In this document: positions 42,541 to 50,000 of the stretch, piece by piece | How the letters are laid out: each line of letters opens with the position of its first letter | Position numbering within the stretch: the first letter of the stretch is position 1 | Assembly (NCBI GenBank): GCA_014529385.2 | Contig: CM043959.1 | Location: 59,068,753 to 59,118,752 of the forward strand | Reading direction: 5' to 3' | Origin: Adiantum capillus-veneris | Lineage: Eukaryota; Streptophyta; Polypodiopsida; Polypodiales; Pteridaceae | DNA length: 50,000 nt | Made by a program: the position numbers and the translations under genes | The notes under the pieces: generated by a model | The model's input: the letters and a program-made list of their open reading frames with translations, nothing else | Databases searched by the model: none | Told to the model about the DNA's origin: nothing

Positions 42541-45475
42541 AGCATTATAAGCATTGGCAAGGTTCATACTATCCTTAAGTTGTATTCCTTGCATCCATCT
42601 AGCATCTTCAAAAGGATAATTTTGAACTTAATAAGATATCGTCAAATATTCTTACCATGTCGTAGTACCTTGTCTTCATGTAGAAGGATAGCTTCAAGTT
42701 GTAGCACCTCTTCTTGATCTTCAACTTCGGGAGGGTCTTCATCAATTGGTTCACTTGGTAGCTCTCCTTTTTAGGGCTTTAGTAGGCTCACATGAAAGCA
42801 TTGTGTATGAGCCAATGGTTGGGCAACTTGAGTTGGTAAGCCGTCCCATTGATAGGCTTCAAGATTTGGAAAGGGCCATAGTATCTTTTTGCTAGCTTAG
42901 AATAATACTTTTGATGGCCCGTAGGATTTTTGCCCGTCGTTTGTCTCAATCGAGCCTTAGGAAACTTAAGTAAGACCCAATTATTTTCTTTGAATGTTAA
43001 GGCCCTTTTGTGCTTGTCAGTAGCATATTTTTGTCTTTGTTGAGAGATGGATATACGCTCCTTAATCTTTTGAAAAGATTCTTATAGGTCATGGCTATAC
43101 TCATCAGTAGCAAAGATCTTCCCATGTACTTTGAGTAGCAAGGGACTTTTATATCTTCCCTCAATGATCTCAAAAGGTGCTTTTCCCATAGAAGTATGTA
43201 CAGTATTATTGTAGGCATACTCTACAAGAGGTAAGTACATTTCCCATTGTGACCATTGATCTACTTATGTAACATAAGTCTTTAGTATATCGAGTATCGT
43301 AATATTGGCTATCTCACTTTAGCCATCCGTTTGCGGGTGATAGGCTGAAGAGAAATTCAATCTTGTTCCTAGATTTTCAAAGAGACCTTTCCAAACATTA
43401 CAAGTCATTCTAGGATTTCTATCTGACACGATGGATGTTGGTAATCCTAGGTGTTTGAAAATCTGTGATATGAAGAGAGTTTCCATTTGGTGTGCCTTGA
43501 TAGTCTTTTTGATAGGAATAAAGTGTGCTTGCTTGCTAAACCTATCGACTATTATCCATATTCCAGTATTCCCATGGATAGACTTGGGTAATCCAAAGAT
43601 GAAATCCATGGATATACTCTCCCATGGTGACTTTGGGATAGGCAATGACTGGAGTAATCCAGGTTGATTCCCTCTATCATACTTGGAATTTTGGCATACT
43701 ATACATTTTGAGACATACTCTTGTATGTCCACTTTCATGGTAGGCCAATACAAATATGTTTCTACTCCGTGAAGAGTAGGTTGAATTCCTCTATTACGCA
43801 CATATTGAGGAGCATAAGATTCATACATAACTTTCTCACGAAGGGAATGGGTAACACATAGCCTATTGTTGTGGAGAAGATAACCATCCTGCAAGGTGAA
43901 TGGTTCTTCTTTCTTCCCCAAAGCAAGGGCTAACATTATGTCTCTAAAATCAAGGTCACTAGCATACTTATGTATCATAGACGATAGATCATTGTGAGTA
44001 GCTATAGAGACCAAAAGTACATCAGCCACTTGATTGCGCTTACCAGCAATGTGAGCAATATGAAAATTAAATTGGAAAAGAAAATTTTCCCACCTCGTTT
44101 GTTTGTCGGCAAGCTTGTTTTGGGTCATGAAATACTTCAGACATTGGTGGTCTATTCGGAGAATGAATGGAGTCCCCAATAAGTAGTGCTTACATGTGTC
44201 TAGGACATGTAGCACATCTAAAAGCTCTTTCTCATAAATGCCCAAGACTCGTTTATCCGTATTGAGCCTTCGGCTCTCATATGCTATGGCATGCCCTTCT
44301 TGAAGCAAAACTGCTCCAAGGCAATCACCACAAGCATCACATTGGACCTCAAATGGCTTTGAGAGATCCGGAAGCACGAGGACTGGTTGGAAACTAAGCT
44401 TTTCTTTGAGCTTATCAAAAGCATTTTGTTCCTTAGCAGTCCATACATACTTAACGTTCTTCTTAGTTAAGTCATGTAGTGGTCCTGCTACTTGAGAGAA
44501 TTTTGCTATGAAGCGTCTATAATATGCGCACATACCAATAAATCTTCTTAGCTCATGTAGATTCCTTGGATTAGGCCATGCTTTTATTACCTCTAAATTT
44601 GATGGAACCATACGAATACCATCTTGAGAGATAATATGACCTAGGTATTGAAACTCTTGAAGGAAAAATTTGCTTTTCTTTTGGTTGAGAAAAAGCTTGT
44701 TCTCCCTCAACGCTTGAAAAATCACTTGGAGATGTTGCTTCTGTTCCTCCAAAGACTTTGATTAGATGATGATATCATCACAGAACACTCTACTGAATTT
44801 GTGGTAGGGGCAAAGAGTTTTCTCCATTAGACAATTGAACATGGCCGGTGCGAAACACGGTCTTTAGGATATCTTCATCCAGTATCCTTATTTGATGATA
44901 GCCACTTTTAAGGTCAATCCTAATGAAGTAGGTAGATACTTGTAGCTCATCAAACAGATCTTCTACCCAAGGCACATGAAATCTGTTTTTGATAGTGGTA
45001 TGATTTAGTGCTCGATAGTCCACACACATATGGTATGGTCCATCTTTCTTTTGCACTAAAAGGACTGGAGAACAAAAGGGAGAGGAGCTAGGCCTCTCCA
45101 TCACTTTGTCTACCAATTCCAGTATTTGCCTCATGATCTCCTCTTGTTGAGCTTGAGAAACTCGATAAGGAGGCTTGTTAGGCGGTGAGCTTCTTGGAGG
45201 GAGCTCAATGCGATGATCATCATCCCCTCGTTTTGGAGGTAAGTCTATAGGGATATCATCGATGAACACATCTTGAATTCCTTGTAGAAAATTAGACAAG
45301 TCTAAGTCTTCTTGATTCCTACCATCTACATTTGATGAAACATTAGGATCTTTTAGAGACTCTTTGACAAAAATCATGTACTCATAAACATAGCTCTTCA
45401 TTGATTTATTAAAAGAAGAAGGATTTACAAGTGGTATAGTACGACCACACTCACTAGCATTTATATACATATTCT
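42541..45475 (-). pseudogene. pol: Ty3-type chromovirus Pol (RT, RNase H, integrase, chromodomain), inactivated
   Basis: Minus strand. RT: SPFCSPVLLVQKKDG, CVDYRALNHTTIKNRF and IDLKSGYHQIRI (45130-44890). A deletion of about 18-20 codons then removes the segment before the catalytic box, which survives as FCDDIII followed by a stop (about 44785-44765). The thumb and RNase H follow (YLGHIISQDGIRM, CDACGDCLGAVLLQEGHAIA, DHQCLKYFM), then the zinc finger (HGVETYLYWPTMKVDIQEYV...CIVC), integrase (SMDFIFGLPKSIHGNTGIWI, SDRNPRMT, SAYHPQTDG) and stops at 43316 and beyond. A chromodomain (LHEDKVLRHGKNI, then RYLIKFK...YPFEDARWMQGIQL) lies at about 42690-42570 with one stop and one frameshift. PR and gag are missing, and no LTR pair is visible. 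Confidence 0.88.
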
Positions 45476-45868
45476 TTCCCCTGTAGGTGAATTAGATTCT
45501 CCTTTTAGGGAACTCATTAGGAAATTTTAGAGGTCATTTGGAGGGCCATATGCAGAGAGAGAAAAATAGAGCGCGTCCAATGAGCACGAAGGCTACGTTA
45601 CGTAGGAAAGTACGTGGAAAGACTCAAAAAAAAGGAAAATAGCATAAAACTTTCATGAATCTAGGATTGTAGCATCGTAATTTCCTTCCTTTTACTGAGC
45701 TTTTAGGTGCTTGCATGTGGTCCCACTTCTGATATTCTCTTATGGTCATTAACGTATTGGAGGGTGACCATTAAGCCCGCACAAGATATTGGAATTCTAA
45801 AACACTTTCCCTCCATTAGAATGCTTTCAAAGTGAATCTCCCTCCACTAAAGCTTTTCTCTGAGAGCT
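45476..45868. other. Unassigned sequence upstream of the plus-strand gene
   Basis: No domain-bearing ORF. It would contain the promoter and 5' UTR of the gene starting at 45869 or 46052. No clear TATA box stands out. Confidence 0.4.
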
Positions 45869-47217
45869 ATGGCTTCCACGTCTTCTCGCCCAAGAAGCTC
45901 CAGGTGTTTACTGTCTCTCACACCAACAACCAACAGCTACACTTTGCCTAGAAGGTCAACTAGTAGCATATCCTCAATTACAATATCAACTTCAATAAGT
46001 GCAGAGAACCAATGGGTTGGACAAAGGATAAACAAAGGTTCATGAGTCCTCATGCAACCAAGAAGACCCAAGAGGTCTAGTGGTATCAACGTTTACCGCT
46101 CAGCATGGAAGGCCAGAGTGTTGGATTTCAAAGTTGAAATCGGCAAAAGATGTGTAAAGGAAGTTCTTGTTCAGCATGTGTTTACCCATCCAGAGGTGAT
46201 GGCAAACGGTGGAAATGTATCAGATATACATCAACCACGTTACAATTGTAAGTACTCTTGACATGTGAACTTACTGATACTCTCATTATAACTTTTCTTA
46301 TATATTTTGCAATGTTTCTCCCGCTTGTTATGAGCAATGTCTCCATTCTTCACAGCTCAATTACATTAGATTTGTCATTTTTACTTATTGATACTCTTAG
46401 TTTAACTCTTCTTATATATATTGCAGATGTTTATCCCTCTTCGTATGAGCAATGGGAGGCTGTGGAGTGCATAATAGGCCTCTTCCATGTTGTTCATGCC
46501 CACATTGGTTCTCTACAGTATTCAAGGAGGAGCAGCAAAAGACTGGCTAATGAGGGAATATTTTTTTCTGACCACTTCTACCAACTCAGCTCAGGGAATA
46601 AGAATGGCATGTTGGTGAAAGTGCCTCTACCAACCGATTGGAACACTGTGGACTGGCTAGTTCCCGAGGAAACAATGGTGGAGGCAATGCAAAGTAAGCT
46701 CTACAAGGATATACAGAGGTCTCTACGTAGCTCTATTCCCACCAAACTGGTTAGAATTGCAAACTTTTGTCCTGTTGCAATCTTCATAGAGTTGTTTCAT
46801 AGCTACAACATCCGTGTTACAAAAACTATGTTCATGTGCAAGTCATTTCAGCAGTCATCATGTGACAAACTTCTTGACAGAGGATGGTATGTAAAGGAAG
46901 AGATTGGTTTACGGTGCGAGGTCGCGCTTGATACTCTAGTTGTCAAGTACATGATTGCAAGCCAATCACTGTTACTCTCGTTTTGGTATATGCGATCACA
47001 AATGCTCAATGGTAAGTACATTCCTATGGACCAGGTTTTTGCAGGTTTGGAAGATAATTCTGTTGTAGATGTGGAAGTGATTGATAAAGAGCATGGTCTA
47101 CTGTTGGTGGTTACAATAAGGGAGCTATGCAGTCTTCAGCATTTGCGGCATGACATAATTGAAGAGTCAATGGACAGGGACCTACCAGATTTTTTTCTTT
47201 TTCCTAGCTGGCCGTAA
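45869..47217 (+). CDS. Unrecognised plant protein, two exons, one in-frame TGA
   Basis: The frame from ATG 45869 (MASTSSRPRSSRCLLSLTPT, Ser/Thr-rich) meets TGA at 46043-46045. The same frame reopens at ATG 46052 and runs to 46247, where GTAAGT begins an intron (46248-46426) ending TATATTGCAG. Exon 2 is 46427-47217 and the join reads PRYNYVYPSSYEQWEAVECI. Exon 2 has no domain I know. Fragments are IIGLFHVVHAHIGSLQYSRR, VPLPTDWNTVDWLVPEETMV and VRIANFCPVAIFIELFHSYN. The safe model starts at 46052. It is convergent with the protease-phosphatase gene (297 bp between stops). It could be a host gene, or cargo or core of an unidentified transposon. Confidence 0.5.
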
Positions 47218-47411
47218 GGTGATGCGGCGAAGGGAAAAAGATATTTTGTGCAAAGAGTTGGATGGTCGGGTTGAAGTAGTGTCAATGTAACAGATATTCT
47301 TGTGATCCCGTGTATACAAATGACTTTCAATACATGAAGTTTATTGAGCTCATTTGTCAATTGTGCCTTGTGAAAAAGTGTGCTTGAAATACATTTCTTT
47401 ACCATGTCAAA

Positions 47412-47467
<56 letters not shown>
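47412..47467. repeat. (CT)n microsatellite between convergent genes
   Basis: About 27 CT units with one CCCT interruption, within the short 3'-3' intergenic gap. Confidence 0.95.
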
Positions 47468-47470
<3 letters not shown>

Positions 47471-47513
47471 GTTAGACAAGACAAAGACATGATAGAAGAG
47501 TCATCTTAATTCA

Positions 47514-48449
47514 TTAGAAAGTACAAAACTCGTCTGTGAACAATGGACTGAGATACAATTTCTGTAAGTATGGAATCAGAATGTCTTCAAGGTAAAAATC
47601 GAAGGAATGCCCCTCGAAAGAAGGTGGTGAGATATTTGTTCCCGGCGGATTTAGTTCTCCCTTTTCAGGAGTATCATCAATCAGTAGTGTATTAGTTGCA
47701 TCAAAGGGTACACCGATTTGGCTAAACGGTTTGTACAAAAGAGGTAAGTGTGGTTTTTTAGGGTGGTAGTGACCCTCAACGGTAACGCATTTTCTTTGAT
47801 CATACAAAAAGGCAAAATTTGACGTGTGAGCGTCGCATACACTGCAAATTATTGTAACTAGTGGCGACAAGTTTTGCCTTTGCATTGAAGACCATATGGC
47901 AACTCTGAAGCGCGGAAGAAGAAACTGAATAAATTCCTTGGTTCCTGGACGAACCACGACTCGACAAGTTCCCATCCGAAACTTTTGCAAATCCTCAAAG
48001 GGTTCTGTGTCACCGAGAGGCACGCGCATCAGCAGCAATCCATTGACGTCCAAGATAATCAACCTCTGTAAAAGTTGACAAGTACATATAAGTAGTTAGA
48101 GGCTGAACATATTTTTCCATACTTGAATAGACATTACCGGAACAACCGTATCTACAGGTAGCAAGGGTCCATACTGGGTCTCTGTAGTGTTGATGTCGTT
48201 GTTGCTCTCCTCTGCTTTAGCTTCATCATTCACATCTTCATAGTCATCATTCACATCTTCATCAAGGGTCTCCCCCATGGCTCTTTCTACCTCATTCAAG
48301 GTTTCCTCCAAGGTCTTTTCCTCTCCCTCGGTTGACTGGCTTGCCTCATACATCCTTGCCTGATCCATATCAGTTTGCTCATCCCTAGGCCTGCTTTCCT
48401 CATCCATATCCTTTTGCTCATCTATAGGCCTGCTTTCCTCATCTTGGGT
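47514..48449 (-). CDS. FCP1/NLI-interacting-factor-like HAD phosphatase domain with acidic linker
   Basis: Minus strand, probably the C-terminal part of the gene that begins with the Ulp1-like protease. 48449-48138 encodes an acidic linker with two copies of a 13-residue unit (DEESRPxDEQxDM, 39-bp repeat) and ends DTVVP at a GTAATG donor. The intron is 48137-48066. The last exon (48065-47514) reads RLIILDVNGLLLMR (HAD motif I with Asn where the second Asp usually stands, as in plant DLNGLL proteins), VRPGTKEFIQFLL, VAIWSSM (motif II), YKPFSQIG (motif III Lys) and LLIDDTPEK (motif IV). Expected activity is Ser/Thr phosphatase on phosphoproteins. The substrate is unknown, and loss of the second Asp may reduce catalysis. 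Confidence 0.7.
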
Positions 48450-50000
48450 TTAAGCCATAGGCTCTTTTGGCTCCTCAACTGGCTGACTTGGCTCTTTCAT
48501 TGTCTCCTCTGGTTGTACACTAGCACCTTCCATATGCTCATTTGACCTTTCCTCATCCTCCGCTCTTTCATCTTCTACTGATATGACCCCCTCGGCCCGT
48601 TGTGATTCCACTGTATCGGATGCAGGGGTTTGTCGTGGTGGCACGTCATGTATTGTTAGATCAATAGTGCGGTCATCCAAGCCGCTATCTTCAAGCTCTC
48701 TAGGGCTAGACATAGTAAGCAGGTGTTGTATTAAACTTACCCGGTATCTTTGCAAATAATCATATGTGTAGTTTTTTAAAGCACTCTGCAAAATTGAAAG
48801 ACCACATGGTGAGAATTCTTTTATAAACTAAACCAAAACTAATTGAATGCATTGCCAAATGGTTACCTTAGTCATGAAAGGTTTTAATGCAAAGTAGCTT
48901 TGCAGGACATATTCTGTATGGAGAAGACATCTCCCGCCGCAAGAATTTCCATCGGTTTGATTTGGGATAGGTACATCTTTGATTGGGGCCTTGTATAGTT
49001 CATACCTTCCACATAGCTTGCCATAGGCAAGCAATAACCTCTTTATACAACTGCACAAAGCAATGTCAAGATGTTAGCATGAGGCTTCAAATTTACATGG
49101 ATATCTATAAGAAACACTTTCTGATACAAAACACTTACAGCCTAATTTCAGGGTGGGTTTCTTTTATTGAATTGAACACCCACACTGCTGGTTGGTCAAC
49201 ATCAAGGCATACGAGACTCCAGCGATGGTTGTTCTCATATGGAAAGATGATGACAGTAACTTCCAACATATCACAGTGGAGAAACCAACTCTCAAAGGTC
49301 CCAGATGGACTGTTCTTTTGTCTAATAATCACTGACATTTGTGGATCAAGAAGAAACACCTCTGTGTGGGTGTGCAGTGGGAGTTGACTTTTGATCAGGC
49401 TGCAGAGACTTTACATGAGTTAGCAAACCTATTATCTGAGTTTTCAAAGCTAGCAAGATAGTAACACTTACTTAAGACAAGCATAGATAATTGTGTCTGA
49501 AATCTGAGCATCTGGATTCTGCAATAAATTAATGTCCACTTTTTCCAGAGCTAGCTTTCTGGCTCCATCTACAAATGGTATCTCTGCAAGCAAACCATCC
49601 TTCATTGAAAGTAGAGTTTCTTGATTGCTTGCCTCTATGGACAGCGTCACATTGCATTTTGTTTTCCTCTGGGACTCCACTGCTACTTTTGCTTTCTCCT
49701 TAAGCTCTGCTTCCCTCATGTCCTTTGTTTGGCGAGCAATAGTCTCTGCCATTGCCCTTGTATTCACATCATGTGTGACATCTACAACTATGAGTTGTGG
49801 CACTAGCTCAGGGAGGTATAACAAAAGTTTCCTCATTTTCTTATCCCTGCAGACATTGGGGACCAGTAGTTTGTCATACCTCCACCTTATTCTTTTCAGC
49901 GTTTCACTATCTTTGTCCATTATAGTAACCCTGTGGGCATGGGCTGCAACAATGGTGATGTCACTGAAGTACTCCAGTAGGAAGTCCTTTGCTGCTTCTT
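48450..50000 (-). CDS. Ulp1-like (C48) cysteine protease, 5' end outside window
   Basis: Minus-strand exons: 50000-49472 (open to the edge), 49399-49139, 49050-48867 and 48785-48450, with GT-AG introns that all keep frame. The first exon has a Lys/Glu-rich helix (KDMREAELKEKAKVAVESQR). The second carries the His site, PYENNHRWSLVCLDVDQPAV then WVFNSI, where the usual catalytic Asp (DS) is Asn. The third has IPNQTDGNSCGGRCLLHTEY with Gln and Cys six apart, as in C48 enzymes. The fourth is acidic and ends in a TAA (48452-48450), beyond which the same frame continues into the linker and phosphatase domain. It could be a deSUMOylase-like enzyme or, as in Kaonashi MULEs, transposon-captured Ulp1. 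Confidence 0.7.

Noticed and set aside
47010-47044. A 33-nt GTAAGT...TTTTGCAG stretch inside exon 2 of the plus-strand gene
   Set aside because: Too short for a plant intron and a multiple of three; reads through in frame.
1-50000. CRISPR arrays, bacterial operons, rRNA or tRNA genes
   Set aside because: No spaced identical repeats with unique spacers, no operon structure and no cloverleaf or rRNA sequence noticed; introns and plant TEs indicate a nuclear plant genome.

Overview
The window is nuclear DNA of a land plant. It contains spliceosomal introns, En/Spm (CACTA) transposons with TNP2-type transposase, Ty1/copia and Ty3 LTR retroelements, long CT and GT microsatellites, and no compact operons. 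I cannot name the species; a large-genome seed-free plant such as a fern is a guess only. About nine tenths of the window is mobile or repeat DNA in nested insertions.

Layout: 1-3620 is the 5' half of a CACTA element on the minus strand (copy 1). It abuts, and probably sits inside, a related internally deleted CACTA element (copy 2, 3621-8374). Copy 2 in turn lies in a decayed minus-strand Ty3 element whose pieces are at 8378-9764, 16206-16643 and 21816-22661. That Ty3 element was split by a gag-only LTR element with 2.3 kb LTRs (9765-16205, TSD ACGT) and by a copia element (16644-21815, TSD CTAAG). At 22662-23419 there is a 5'-end fragment of the same CACTA family (copy 3). At 23975-33357 there is a complete two-gene CACTA element (copy 4, TSD AAA), which carries a 1303-bp AT-rich insertion flanked by TTAA. 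From 33358 to 38530 is a decayed region with five copies of a palindromic repeat followed by a gag-like, coiled-coil-rich pseudogene. From 39380 to 42170 are direct and tandem duplications. A dead chromodomain-type Ty3 element (chromovirus) lies on the minus strand at 42541-45475.

The right end (45869-50000) is the only part that does not look like retroelement or CACTA DNA. It holds two convergent intron-containing genes. On the plus strand is a protein I do not recognise. On the minus strand is a Ulp1-like (C48) cysteine protease whose exons run on, through an acidic repetitive linker, into an FCP1/NLI-type HAD phosphatase domain. Each gene has one in-frame stop codon, so both may be early pseudogenes, or parts of a transposon that captured Ulp1-like sequence.

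In copy 4 the first gene (TNP2-like, seven exons, one apparent frameshift) would be the transposase. The second gene (Transposase_24-like, three exons) would be the accessory protein that binds the subterminal TAGCGACG repeats. Copies 1 and 4 encode the same 261 residues in the stretch around exon 2, so the family moved recently. The most unusual items are the TTAA-flanked element, a retropepsin domain lying after integrase in the Ty3 element, the dispersed palindromes at 33.4-34.7 kb, and the protease-phosphatase gene.
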